Source of the DNA: Siderastrea siderea | Taxonomy: Eukaryota; Cnidaria; Anthozoa; Scleractinia; Rhizangiidae | DNA: 64,000 nt | Assembly (NCBI GenBank): GCA_964030785.1 | Contig: OZ034968.1 | Coordinates: forward strand, 50,351,230 to 50,415,229 | Reading direction: 5' to 3' | Shown: positions 22,805 through 35,070 of the stretch, piece after piece | Position numbering within the stretch: position 1 is the first letter of the stretch | Layout of the letters: the number at the start of each line of letters is the position of its first letter | The notes under the pieces: model-generated | What the model was told of the DNA's origin: nothing | What the model saw: only the letters and a program-made list of their open reading frames with translations | The model's database searches: none | Translations under genes and position numbers: made by a program

Positions 22805-23985
22805 GAGTAAACAAAAAAGACGAGTCAGTTCTGAGGGTCAGTGGTTTTGTCTTCAAGCTACCCATTCATGTTAGCTGCGTTATTTGTTGTTTTTGCTGTA
22901 CTTTGAATTTACTGAGCGTTATTTGAGTGAATAAAGAAGACAAAGCATTGGTAAATTGAGGCGAAGATCTTGAAGTATAATTGAAACGTCTGTCATTGTG
23001 CTCACAGAATGTGCAAATTGATCCATTTGAAATCTAGCTCATATAAAGAGGAAACAAAAACGCTAGAGTCTACACTGGGTTAATTTTGTCGAATCAAAAT
23101 ATTTAGCAGTCAAAACAAACTTAGTCTTGGACAAAATGCAGAAGACTTGATTTACAAGAGAAACCTTTACACCCGGGCGTTAGCTTGATATCACCTTTTG
23201 ACAACACGCAAATATACAGGTAACGTAATTTTATAAAACACGTGTCATTTATTACTGCATTGGAAAATACTGGAAATGCTAGGGTTGTAGGAGAACTCAA
23301 AGGTTTAATTCTGGCATATACGGGTTGGTATGAAATTTTTGCTGTGGGTTTTCACTTTTGCGATTTTTTTTTTGCCATTTCCAAAACAGATTGCGCAAAA
23401 TTTATTTATAATACCCAACAGAAAAGATCCGTGAATCTGGATGCCCACAACTGTATATATTCAGCTTGTAAGAACCCGTCTTTGATAAACCACAGGTTTT
23501 CTTATTTCCAATAATTTTTCTCAGCAACATTGTGCATGAGACGGGAATTGACTGTATTATGTTCAAGCTTAGTTAATTAACGGTTCGTAAAACACTTGAT
23601 GTTTATTGTCTCCACACAGCCTACCACGCCTTATCCACAACAATCCAGTGATATTGCTTCCACTACAGGTCACCATTCAAAGCAAGTGCAGTCAATCGTG
23701 CCAGAGTTCAACTGGCCAGAAGTTCCCTCGCACAGTCCTAATGAAACTGGGACTCCAAAAACAAGGAATAAAACACTTTTGTGCTGAGGCAAGATCAAAT
23801 AGTCATCTCTAGAGGCTCTTTGGAACCCTTGGGAAATGGAGTGCTTTTTATATTATAGACTAATAGATCGGTAGTGCTGTTTCCAGGAGAATTGAACTGG
23901 TTATTCTACCCATATAATTACATCCATGAGGTAATCAGAGGTACAAATCCTTTTTACTTTACTCAGTCTGCTGGTGATGACAGAT
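22805..23985. other. no supportable gene
   Basis: AT-rich sequence with ORFs of 60-90 codons only, none with a recognisable motif. No repeats stand out. Confidence 0.4.
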
Positions 23986-24744
23986 CCTGAAAGGTGCGTG
24001 TACCTTTTGTCCATTTCGTTGTCATACAAATCGAAAATTGAAAAGTCAAAAATACAAATCTTAATTTCAGATTATTGAATTAACGAAAACCAAAAATTCA
24101 AATCAGGTATATAGTTTTTAACTGTTTTGGTCAACACAAAAATCCACAGTGATTTGCCAATTTTGGATTTTGTAATTTTCAAACCAAACTCGCCAATATT
24201 AACCCCACATTTATCGATAATGGAAAACCAAATCGCCGTTTTCTTTTTCCCTCTTAAATTAACGAGGGAACAAAATTGAAAATCAAACATTTTAAAATCG
24301 AAAATTGCACAACAAGACAAAATACCAAAGTGGGGAGGGGAGGCTAAAGGCTGCCACTCAATAGGCACAGTTACCTCGCACAAGATGGCGGCTTCGTTGG
24401 GGCATAGTGGCGCTGAGGATTTTATAATATTCAACGCCTTTGCACTGAAGTCTACAGAAGAGCAGCAAATGCGCAAAAGACAGGTGAGCTAGACTATTTT
24501 GCCTTTAAAATATTTTTATGTATAGATGAATGTTAAGCTATTTTTCGCGCCTTTCCCATTATATATCTCTGCCAGCGTAAGGCTTAAGCTTTAGTGTTAT
24601 TTTATGCACAAACCTTCTGGTAACATGCTGAAAATATATGGGTTATTAATTTTTTTTCCTACTTTGAGATAGTTAGATGTTACAAAAAAGATAATGAAAA
24701 ATACTCAGTTCACAAGTAAGTTGTACATTCCCGCATGACCTTAA

Positions 24745-24785
24745 GTAACTTCCCCCCCACCCCTTCCCCCCCCCCCTCCCGCCCA
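24745..24785 (+). repeat. C-rich homopolymer tract
   Basis: Long C runs broken by A/T, with related CCCCCC-CTCC pieces near 24912 and 25352 that look like parts of one degraded repeat (AATAAGCCCCCC). Confidence 0.7.
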
Positions 24786-25130
24786 CATTCTTCTCCATGG
24801 AGCAAAAAGAATATTACTTCAGATGCCATGTGCAAGAAAATTATAAAAACACTGATGTAGCAAAGACATATTTGCAGGAATTATTGATTTATTTTACCCT
24901 ATTTCTAATTAGCCCCCCCTCCCTTTCAGCCCTACAAATATCAATAAGCCCTCTCCTGCTATGAATCTCCCCCCACACACCCATGCCACTACCGTTCTCT
25001 CATGCATTTCCTTCTGCTGGTACGCCACACTTTGTTTACAGGTATCCTGATGTATGTTTCGTTTGTCAGTCATCTTGAAGTATTTGTTATGCAATGCATG
25101 ACAGGTTGCGTTTACAGTGAATAATAACCA

Positions 25131-25277
25131 GGCCCCAGTTGTTCAAAAGTTGGCTAGCGCTATCCAGCGGATAAATCTCTATCCAGTGGATAACGCAATT
25201 GGTTTCCCTAACACTTATCCACTGGATAGTTGTTTATCTGGTGGATAGCGCTATCCAACTTTTGAACAACTGGGGCC
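25131..25277. mobile_element. 147-bp palindromic MITE
   Basis: GGCCCCAGTTGTTCAAAAG at the left and its complement at the right, with GATAGCGCTATCCA-type blocks paired inside. The whole element folds into one hairpin. Non-coding. No clear target duplication. Confidence 0.85.
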
Positions 25278-28200
25278 AGTAGTTTCCTTTACATATGTGG
25301 TAAACACAGAACTTAGAGTTCAAAACATTTAATGAGCCTTCCTTCTAATAAGCCCCCCTCCCTCCCTATGGATATGGATAAATATAAGCCCTCCTGGGGG
25401 CTTTGTTACGAATGACTGATTACTTGTATTGTTTTTGTTGTACTAGTTCGGCTTCCTAGGTGTTAGCATTTCACTTTTTTCCTTTTTGTGTCATGTAATT
25501 TGCATGTTAACCACGTATGCTAATTCGCATTAGCTTTTGGTTAATTTTAAGTTTTGTAGCTCGTGAGTATAAGGCGCTAGTTCTCCTGAAATAGTTCCTG
25601 TTGGCATAGGAGATTAACCTTTATGAACCGGATGCGAATATGATGTGATGTTTGAGAGTGGCGGAATAAAGGTTTAAAGTTCGCGTTCATTGATATCCTG
25701 TATAGTCTTCCTCTTAACAGAGGAAATCTGGTATTCAAATATTTCAATTAAAATATTTCAACCAGTGGGTAAAAAGCTAGCAGCTTATATGTATAGCGGT
25801 TATTTTCACATAACTTGTTGCACAAGTATTTTTTGTGTGTGTCACAGATGGTGTTCTGTTTTACATCACTCAAATTGAATCATGATATATTTCAATTCAA
25901 TTCTCTTCAGGTTTCCTGCGACTCCCTTAATACAAGAGGAATGAAGAGAGTTAAGTGTCGTTAGGAAATGGGAAATTTGTTTTTTACCACAGAAGAAAAT
26001 AGAATTGAAGCATTCAGCGTTGTGTTTTCAATTTATAATTTCTTTCATCGTTGTGTCTATCATTAAAATTTTACTGAATGTTAGGTTTCATCGGGAAGGC
26101 TTTCCACTCAGAAATATCAAGACAAGACAAAATAAAACACAGTAAACTGGGACAGAAGCATTGAATAAAAACTGTCACACATTTATGGCGAGTCAATCTA
26201 AAGAAGTACTGAACAAACTACCATGAAGGAAGGAAGGAAGGGCGACATTTTTTTTGGCTATACCACGCAAAACTGACACTGGTTTACCTGCACTCATTAT
26301 GGCTCCAAATGTTAACATACAAATGGGATGCCATGTAAAAGGAGTTGAATTGCTTTCCCAGTTGTTTGAGTGTTGTTTTTACTATTCCGTCCGCAACCTC
26401 TAAACTGAGAACAACTGTGCTTTGTGCTTTGTGTTTAACAAACGAAGATGGTGAATTCTGACGTTCCTCACAGCAGCAACAGTGGTATTTTTTCTGAACT
26501 GCATAGAAATTACACGTTCAAGTTCAAATTCTGTCTTCAGTTCGATCAAACAGGCCCATGATGGCCTTTGCGCAAACGGATTAGTTGTTCAGTGCAACTC
26601 CTGCAGCTAATATGGTGAAATCGTATAGCTTCAATCCACTTTGAACGGTGATTACAGAGCAAATAATTAGAAGATGTTTTCCCCAAAACTTGCGCTACTT
26701 CGGAGCAGTTTCATTGATTCATTCAGCTTTGGAAATAAATGCTGCAACACTTCACAAGGTTTTGGCGCCTGTTCAGTCATGTGACCGATTCTTGCTCCCT
26801 TTTATCTCTTTTCCCATTTTTCTTTCTTTTTTCTTAATTTATAACAATTGAAGTGGTTGCGTTTTCAATAAAATTAACAATTTTACAATGGGAAAATTTT
26901 TTTTTATGCTGTGCGAGTCTACAATAGATCGATCACAAGCATTCATCACGCAAGCCATGGTATGGACTCTCATCTTCCACAGCTCTTGACCAATCAGGAA
27001 ACGAGAAACTGATAAGATGTGGTTAAAATGGAATATTCAATTTTTCGCTTGCTCTACAGAAGACATTTGCTGGAGGTCCAGAATGGAAAAAGTGCCAAAC
27101 ATAATTACACAGCACCAAGCAGCAAATCCACACAAAAATTTACCCTTTGAAAGGATTTTTTCAAAGAAAGACATGAAAATGGAACTTCCACCTTTGGATG
27201 CATGGTTGTGATCATGATGTAAAATAGATCACCATCTGTGACACTAAAAAATACTTATGCCAAAAGTTATGTCAAAACAACCGCTATACGTATAAGCTTC
27301 TATCTTTGTACCCACTGGTTGAAATATTTTAATTGAAATATTTGAATACCAGATTTCCTCTATTAAGAGGAGGACTTTACACGATATCAATGAATGTGGA
27401 CTTTAAACCTTTATTCCGCCACTCTCAAACATCACATCATATTCGCATCCGGTTCATAAAGGTTTATCTCCTGTGCCAACAGGAACTATTTCAGGAGAAT
27501 GAGCACCTTATACTCACAAGCTACAAAACCAAAAATTAACCAAAAGCTAAGGCAAATTAGCACACGTGGCTAACGTGCAAATTACGTGGCACGTAAAGGA
27601 AAAAATTGAAACGCTAACACAAAAAAAGCCGAACTAGTACAACAAAGACAATACAACTTATTTATTTATTAAGATTTGGTCTCACAATTTTTCATTTTCA
27701 ATTTTCAATTTTCGATTTTCAAATCTTTGATTTGCAATTTTTGATTTTCAATTTTCGATTTTCAATTTTTGATTTTTAAATGTTTGATTTTTAATTTTTG
27801 ATTTTCAATTTTGCCCCCTCGTTAACTGAAAAGGGAAAAGGAAAACAGCGATTTGGTTTTACATTATAGATAAATGGTGCGTAAATATTGGCGAGTTTTG
27901 ATTTTAATTGGGTGGAAAATTACAGAATCCAGAATGGACAAACCATTTTGGATTTTTGTGTTGAGCAAAACAGTCAAAAACTAAAAACCTGATTTGAATG
28001 TTTGACTTTCTTTAATTCAATAATCTAAAATTTAGATTTGTATTTTTGATTTTTCAATTGTGGATTTGTATGAAAGTGGAATGGACGAAAGGTACACGCA
28101 CCCTGAAATGTTATGTTGTAAGCAGGAAAAATAGTCACAGTGGTGCCCTCACTCTCAATAACCCCAGCATTGATAATTTGTGGGGAGAGGTCACCCTGGA

Positions 28201-28728
28201 ACAGAAAGTGGCAGATGCTCCAAAACATTTGCCTTCAGAGCATGTCATAGCTGCAGGGAGGAGGAAAGGGCACCAAGTAAAAATCAGGAAAGATGGAAAG
28301 ATAAATAAACGGTAGCAGCCCAGTCCTATCCAACAACTGGATTGGAATTTTCTAGGGGATAGAATTTTAGTGGGATTCATGTATGCTTAATAGTCCCAAT
28401 GAAAATAGATTGTGGAGTGTGTTGTTGTGCCGGGATCTTTTGACCTATGTGTGAATAGAATAACGAAGTCCAAATGACGCCAAAAGGCTCAACATGCGAG
28501 TATTTCCTTTCCACTACATATTGATTATCTTAAATGGAGTAAAATCTCGGGGCAGAGTACCCATGTTGTACATCATAACCTTGAGCCAACATTGTTTGCA
28601 CTTTGGCAAAAAGGTGAAATACATCAACACTTTCATAGCCAGGCCAGAAAGCACAGCGGTGACCTTTGTGATGCACATATCGAGTTCTTCATTTGAGGAA
28701 AGATTATTAGAAATGACTGTTACCCCTA

Positions 28729-28845
28729 GCCTGCATTTTACCCTTAGTCTGCAGTCTGCATTTTACCCTCAGTCTGTATTTTACCCCTGGTCTGCAGTCC
28801 GCAATCCGCAGTCCGCAGTCCGCAGTCTCCACTTTACACTGACCG
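28729..28845 (+). repeat. minisatellite of CTGCAGTC / CATTTTACCC units
   Basis: Alternating units CTGCATTTTACCC, GTCTGCAGT and then AGTCCGCAGTCCGCAGTCCG. Tandem, imperfect, about 120 bp. Confidence 0.8.
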
Positions 28846-29283
28846 CATCAGTAAATGCTCTTCAAAATAACTTGTATATCGAGCGAAATCGCTTGCGCGT
28901 AGCTTTCCTCGAAGAAAGAATTGAACGCGTTTGGTTTTCAGAAACGAATAAAGGCGTGTATTAATAAATGCATTATTTAGAAAAGCTTACTGTCTCTTCT
29001 GTGTATCTTCATTCATGAATGTCATTAAAGATGTGTTTATTGTTCATCGTGGCGTAAGATAGGTAAGATGAACGTTTATTGGTTTGTCTCACGATGGAAT
29101 CCCTTTGAGTTGTTGATCGCGACATTTCGACTGCAATACTGCTAGTTTTCATCAGGTGATGAGGTCAATTGTTTACGTGTCGCTATTTGTAGCATGTTGG
29201 TTCGGTGCTATTGGTGCATTTCGATCCTCATTATTATTCTCACTATTAGATGTTGTTCCCTCACAGGTCCGCTTTGTGGTTGG

Positions 29284-29641
29284 TCAGCTGTTGTGCTTTC
29301 TGATCCTAGGTATCCAACCTTCTGGAATTTCGATTCCACTATCTCTATTGTTGTTATTAGGATGAAGTCTTATATGGATAGCCTCTTTGACCCTACGTCT
29401 GTACCAGTGAGGGTCACGATCAATAAACTTAACTTCTTTCCACACAGGAAGATGCCCCGTTTCGTTAGCGTGTTCCGAAACTGCGGAGGCTTGCGTACGA
29501 GCAAGCCGTATATCTCTGTCGTGTTCTTTTATCCTGTCTTGCATCGCTCTCCGTGTTTCCCCGATGTATACTTTGCCGCACTCACATGGAATTTTATAGA
29601 CGACGTCTTGTTTAGTTGTTTCAAGGGTGTCTTTCAGTGAA
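29284..29641 (-). pseudogene. Penelope-like GIY-YIG endonuclease domain
   Basis: About 119 open codons. Near the start VVYKIPCECGKVYIGETRR gives the YK-I...YIG core of the GIY-YIG nuclease fold, with the paired cysteines common in Penelope-like elements. RIKEHDRDIRLART, SEHANETGHLP and WYRRRVKEAIHIRL follow, the last holding the conserved RR-EA-I segment. The domain nicks target DNA so that the element's RT can prime. The RT that should precede it is absent, so the domain is an orphan. Confidence 0.75.
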
Positions 29642-29681
29642 CCATCATGCTACAAATAGCGACACGTAAACAATTGACCTC

Positions 29682-29726
29682 ATCGCCTGATGAAGACTAG
29701 CAGTATTGCAGTCGAAACGTTGCGAT
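29682..29726 (+). ncRNA. hammerhead-ribozyme-like sequence in the Penelope terminal repeat
   Basis: ATCGC (29682-29686) pairs with GCGAT (29722-29726) as stem I. CTGATGA follows directly, then one extra A, then GACTAGCA...TGCAGTC as stem II with one bulged A, then GAAAC and the triplet GTT before the second half of stem I. This is the hammerhead order with almost no stem III, as reported for Penelope-like elements, where pairs of ribozymes cooperate. The extra A after CTGATGA departs from the strict consensus. Activity is not established. Confidence 0.5.
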
Positions 29727-29832
29727 CAACAACTCAAAGCGATTCCATCGTGAGACAAACGAATAAACCTTCATTCGAAAAATGGTTATCTGACCTAATT
29801 GTCTCAGAGCAAATGTCATTAATTAAAGTATT

Positions 29833-29940
29833 GTGGGAATTTCAGGCTGCAAGCAGTACACCCATCTAGATATGTTAAGGAGACCCTAAATAACATGAAA
29901 AAATCTGTTGGCATTCCTGTAACCCACATCGGGCCATTTA
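29833..29940 (+). repeat. Element 2 left terminal repeat, outer part
   Basis: Matches 43343 down to about 43235 on the minus strand through TTAAGGAGACCCTA, TGTTGGCATTCCTGTAAC and a diverged GGGCCATTTA. It stops where Element 1 begins. Confidence 0.85.
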
Positions 29941-30300
29941 GTGGGGCGGATATGTGCTGGAATTGTTCACTTTCTTTTAAAAGCACGAAATTTGGTGGAA
30001 AGATAGTCTTCAATGTGTTGATGGATATCTGATATAGTGCCACTGCAAAAATGTGACGTGAGCTGAGTTAAGAGGGTGTTTCAAAATGGTCGCCATCTTG
30101 AACCGGAAGTGGAATTGTAACTTAATAGAAAAGCCCTAAATATTTAGGTGTTTGCCTTAAAAACGGTCCTGAATCAGGCAGAGGAATCTAGCTTTAGTAT
30201 ATAAAAAATTTTGCTGTAATTTGGAGCCACAGAACACAAGACTGATACAAATACATAAAATATTCAAAATAGCTGCCATTTTAAACCGGAAGTGATGAAT
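29941..30300 (+). repeat. Element 1 left terminal inverted repeat
   Basis: Pairs with 36432 back to about 36060. Shared blocks include GATATAGTGCCA, AAAAGCAC, GTCGCCATCTTGA and CCGGAAGTG. The outer 200 bp align well; the inner part is patchy. Confidence 0.75.
30092..30111 (+). promoter_or_regulatory. YY1-like and ETS-like motif pair in the terminal repeat
   Basis: GCCATCTTG (30092-30100) and CCGGAAGTG (30103-30111) match the YY1 and ETS/GABP consensus sites. The pair recurs in the other terminal repeat (36252-36270), and CCGGAAGTG recurs at 30286-30294 beside GCCATTTT. Such pairs drive TATA-less promoters in animals. A promoter role for the element is an inference. Confidence 0.45.
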
Positions 30301-30559
30301 AAATCGTAAAATAACCTTTATCTGTCTTGAAAACCTCTTTATTTTCCATTGTATAATAATTATATTGCCTCTCTCATCATAAGTACATACTGTTTGGCTA
30401 TCCTGCTTTTCAAAACGACTTTTATAATATGTTTTAATTACAGATACATGTTATACATTCAAGTACAATTGACTGCTGGTTATGTCTGATTCAGAATTTT
30501 TCAAAAGGTCAAGTTTTTTGAGCAAGAAAACAAAAGCCATTCAAACTCAGAAAGTCGCT

Positions 30560-33500
30560 TCATCTGTTGACGCACTCATCGGGACACTTACAGAGGGCAG
30601 TACAGCGTAAGGAAGCCTTTACGCAGGAACACTGCGTACGGCAGCCCTTCTTGCAGCCGCAACAAAGAAGTTCTTGGCAGGAACCCATCATATCTGGTAG
30701 CGTGGTCCAGAAAGGCCTCCACAAACCACCATCTAAGGTCCCGCCCCAGTCTTGTGGACTTGGCAATGTAGGGTTTGGAGTCAGAGCTTGTCCCCAGATG
30801 TATCCTGCTTGCAAAACAGCGCGTTTGGAATGTTCTAACAGAGCTGCTCTGGTCAGTGGGATGGTATCAAACGGTCTGCCCTTCTTTCCAAACAGCTGCT
30901 TGCGAGCATCATTGACAACAGTTTTCACACTGGTCCTGTCGTACAGCAAAACCACGAAGCGTTCCAGAGTCGCCATGCACGTCTCACTGACCTCAGAAGG
31001 TGTACTTGCTAATGAAAGAAAGGCGGTGGTTGCCTCTGGAAAACGATTCCATGTGTCCATCGCCGTCTTCTTTCCTTTCCCATAAAAACAGGACGCGGTG
31101 TCGCAGCCTGTAAAGGCGTGGAAGAAAGGAAGTGCTCTTGAGACTTGAGGTTTGAGCATCTTGGGGATTTCATGGGCTGCAATATAGCGAAAATGTGTGC
31201 CAGTGCCAAACCCGACCCAAATTTCAATTCTTTCGTCATCTTGAAGCTCTTGCAACTTGTCTACAAAGGACAAGACAAGGACATTCGTATCAACAGTGTG
31301 CAAGAGGATCTTGGTGTAGGCACACTGTACTGCATCTGCCGCATGAAGAAGCATCCTAGTATCAGCTTCTGCGTGATTGCAAGGGGCCAGTCTTCCGATG
31401 CTGTTAACTGGAATGGGTATCGTGCTCAAGACCTGCCTGCCATAAGTAGATATGACTTGCTTCTTGACATCAATCGATGTCACACACTCAGCCAGATAGT
31501 TAAACAAATCCTGCTTGTTCTGGTCTACTCGCAGGAATACCTTCCAGTTTCCTGGAAGTTTGTTGTCTGCTGCTATACATTGTCGCACACCAGAACCGCA
31601 CTTGCATCGAGTTGTGGCTTTCAGACTATTCTCTAGGTATTCATCCCACACAATGTCCAGTCGGTTGACGTGGCAAAGTTGCGCTCTAATGTATGGAATA
31701 AAAGAACCTGCAGCATAGCCAGAGAAAGTTCGTTCATTTCCAGGTTTAACCATGTTAACCACTGCCGCTCCATCGATAATGATGACTTGTACATCTTTCG
31801 GCATCTGACTTTGAGGCACAGTAAGCGTTTGAAGGCATTCCGTTAACTCCGACTTCTTCTTTGGAAGACGTAAATTTCCCTGATCTGATAAAGATGGCGG
31901 ACAACCCTGATTCTCATGTTTGAAAAATTCCTCAAGATCACCGTTTCTGGTCTGACAGGAGATGTAGAGCCTGGAGAATAGGGAGCAGTCTCTCTTCATT
32001 GATGATAGCTGTTGGGTCGCCCTAGATGACTTCTGCAAAGACGTGGTGAAGAAACTGAGCTTGTTCCTCGTTATCGGGTCAGTTAATGGCTTCTTCCTCT
32101 CGACCAGACACTCAGAAATGAATGTTTCACACTGCTGTTTTCCTATGGATTCGATCTGGCGCATCCTAGATACTGCTGATTCCTCTGCAATTACCTTGGT
32201 GTCAAGTACGAAGAGATCACCAGTTTCTTCTAAGAATGGATTTCCCAAATCCTCCACTACTGCAACCAGGGATTTGACATCTTGATGGAATGAGACCTGG
32301 AAACTTCTGTGTTCTTCGTGATGCTTTGAGTTCTCCTTTGCTTCTGTGTCAGGTGCCATGTCTGCCTCAAACTCATTTACCAGCCTGGGCCTGATAGCAT
32401 CCATCTGCGAAGAGCGTTTGGGTTTTCAGTCAAGCCCACAGCACCACCATCTCCCTTCACCATGGCGTTATTTTGCTCATGGGCGTGATCGATGGCCATC
32501 CCAGAAAATCGCTTAGGAGTTTTGTTCACAGTAAACAGCCCTTTCTTGAACTCTGCAGCTGCATCTGGAACCAATTGATCAAGTGAGCGCATGTCACGCA
32601 AGTGGACCGGCAGCCAACGAGCATAGTTGCTGTGGTTCATTGCGAAAAACCATGGCAACATATTTGAAAGCGCATTGACATAAAGGTCAAAGTCAGCTGC
32701 CCGGAGCGACTGGAGAAAAATGAGAAGCAGTAGCTCAAGCTGTAGGGCTGTGTGCCAGTACTGAAACTGGGACGTTGTGGAAGCTTGCTGAGTGCACCAA
32801 CTGTCAAAGGACATAACGTCATCTCCATTAGCCACTCCTTCTTTATACTTTATGTACGCCTTCTGGAGCAGGATGAATAGGCAGCAAGCCGTCACCTGGT
32901 GGGCCCGACGGGAATGCGTGACACTTGCAGCTTTGACAAAGGACTCTGCTGTTCCAGGGGTCACAACGTTTGCATCTGCCAGTGCGGTGGTCCATCCACT
33001 ACCTTCCAGCCACCCTCCTATTACCTTCAGAAACACCATCTCTATGTGGAGGCCACCAAACATGATCACGAACTTCTCTTCATCATAACTATTCCTCCAG
33101 TTCCACTGAATTTCTTTCGCTACGGCATAGAGCGGCTGATCGAAGGCGATCACTGGAACTTGGCCGGGATTTAGGTGGTTTACAGAGAGCTTGATCATAT
33201 CCATAGCGTGCCTGATCATAGCAATGGACTTAGCTTGATCTGGGAACAACGGTAACAAGGCTAATATAGCAGATGTGGTGGACGACGAACTGTGTTGTGG
33301 GTCACGAGAGTGGAATGCGCCCCACGAAACTATTTCCTCTTCCTTTAAGCTCTCCTGACTGCATATAGCGTTGCTGGAATTCTTGAGCCACCTAACCTCA
33401 TCTTTGAAACCACGATTAAAGACGCTTCCATCAGGTTGTATGTTGATGTTGGTGGCTGAAACTTGAGGATGCTGGTGCAACTTCGGTGTAAGCTTCTGGT

Positions 33501-35070
33501 AACTGACGCACTGACTTCGTGTTGGCCACCGAATGCGATATATCAATATGCGCTCTTTTTGTTCCCGGGTTTTCTACAGTAGGTTGCTGAGATAAAGATA
33601 TTCCAGTCCCATGGAATGAATCTTGAGCGGTCGTTGAAGTAGGGTTATGGTCTATGTTATCCACGGCTGATGTTGTGCATAAGTGCAGGCGAAGATTGGG
33701 CGGACATACTGCACCCTCATCTATGTAGCGGCGACCAACTTCATTCCCCAGATCCGTGGAAATGGCCAATACTCTGTCATATGGAACAATGATTCCTAGG
33801 TCGTGTAAGGCCTCAACAAGGTCACGGCTGCGAGTCTTGGCATGAACAGATATTCCTAGGTATATAGGGAGGGGCATCTCACAACATTTGTTTCTTCTCT
33901 CTCGCTTCACTTCCTTGTCACGGCAACGAACATGGGTGTTGTACTGCAGAAGTTGCGAGATGGTAAGTGCTGCCTGTACTTTTCCTGAACTATATGCCTG
34001 TTCTTCAATATTTGGCCCGTATAGGATCATCTTTACGAGGGACAGCAGTGATGCGGGGATGGATTTGGCGAATATTCATTTGCAAACATATCTTTGTGGA
34101 CAATGGCCGCAGTCTTTGCAAGGTGTATCGCCTCTTCATCGCAATCTTCTTCGTGTGCTTTATGCAGTGCAAATCCGACATCGTCTCGGAAGGCCAAGTA
34201 CACATCACGCCCTTTATTGTAAGGCTGAAGTCCAGGAATTTGGAAAATCAGGCGCTCTTTGAGACGTGAAGTGTTAACACGTGCTGTTGTGTCACAACCG
34301 AGTCTCTGCAAACATGATTTGTACATCTTCGCGAGATCTGCAAGTTTGAATGTTGGTAACTCTGCACCACTTGTTCGAAGCTCTTCAATGTAGGATACCA
34401 GCTCTGCTAGTGCGATACCATCAAGACGACGGCGAGGCTGTTCATACTCTTCTCCCTCTTCTTTTGCATACTGTGCCTTTCTGTACAACATAGATAAGCA
34501 CTGAGTATGGTACTTTGCCTCAAGAACGACAAGATCTCCTCCACTTAGCTTTGCTATTAGCTTTTCGTTGTTTAGCAGAGTCGCACATTCCCGTACTCGA
34601 TCATCTAACCCGAGGGTGGACACATTGTGAAGAGCTCGGCCGTCACACTCATCACATATGAAACAAGCAGGGCTAGTATTTTCCGAATATACACCAGCAT
34701 TCGATCGGGTAAACTTCCCGCCAACTAGGTCCTCTTGTTGCATTGCATGTCTCTTTTCAGCTCGTTTCAGTTCAGTGGAATTGAAAAGGGCATAACAGCT
34801 TCTATGCCAACGTGCCTTGTTTGCAAAAAATGTCTTTTCAATCCCATTGCCTTCGTCTAGTCGGGAAAGGTACAATTCTATTGGCATGCATCCCAGCTTA
34901 GCGAACTTCTCTATGTTATCTGCTAAGGTTTTGTAGCCGGCTCCTACATCAGAGCGTTTTGAATCAGCAGGACATTGCAATGCCTCACTGGTAGCCTTTT
35001 GGCAAATAGCACAGAACTGCCAGTTGGTCTTTGAAACTGAATTATCCGGTGTTTGCTTGTCATTATCCAT
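30560..35070 (-). pseudogene. Element 1 gene: zinc modules, conserved blocks, PIN/FEN-like nuclease, CXC tail
   Basis: One gene of about 1,480 codons in four overlapping segments; the frame changes near 34050, 33470 and 32390. Segment 1 (35070-34033) has two zinc-type modules, C20/C23...H89/C92 and C136/C139...H188/C191. Segment 2 (34030-33431) has LPIYLGISVHAKTRSR and VDNIDHNPTSTTA...SFHGTGIS. Segment 3 (33546-32377) has NYARWLPVHL and EQNNAMVKGDGGAVGL. Segment 4 (32404-30560, 614 codons) is PIN/FEN-like: IIIDG (Asp211), EADTR (346-350), VDTNVLVL (371-378) and HAFTGCD (Asp435), followed by GKGKK. It ends with a Cys-rich CXC-type tail (residues 581-612). No RNase H-type transposase motif is visible. 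I infer this is the element's transposition protein. Confidence 0.7.

Larger units (their letters stand above)
23990..28110. repeat. large imperfect palindrome, about 4.1 kb
   Basis: Two pairs of inverted arms are arranged symmetrically. The outer pair is 23990-24310 with 27690-28110, marked by AAATCGAAAATTGAAAA-like runs, TTTTAACTGTTTTG and CGAGGGAACAAAATTG. The inner pair is 25428-25868 with 27217-27656, about 440 bp each, sharing TTGTTGTACTAGTTCGGC, ATGTGATGTTTGAGAGTGGC and TTTCAACCAGTGGGTA. The centre 25869-27216 is unique. The left half is longer because of extra sequence between the arms, including a small MITE. It could be an element with very long inverted repeats or an inverted duplication. 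Confidence 0.75.
29021..29785 (-). mobile_element. Penelope-like element remnant, copy 1
   Basis: A GIY-YIG endonuclease tail (29641-29284) is followed on the minus strand by a terminal repeat segment (29190-29069). The same terminal segment lies in inverted orientation at 29644-29765, giving the remnant inverted ends. The RT part is missing (5' truncation is usual for this class). It is highly similar to copy 2 at 42138-42757, starting at the shared GTCATTAAAGATGTG. Confidence 0.75.

Noticed and set aside
28729..28845. short regular repeats considered as a CRISPR-like array
   Set aside because: Units are contiguous without unique spacers, and the sequence is clearly eukaryotic.
28494..28964. 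156-codon ORF
   Set aside because: Its second half runs through the CTGCAGTC minisatellite, and the first half has no motif.
30567..31085. 172-codon plus-strand ORF
   Set aside because: Shadow of the CXC/PIN end of the Element 1 gene.
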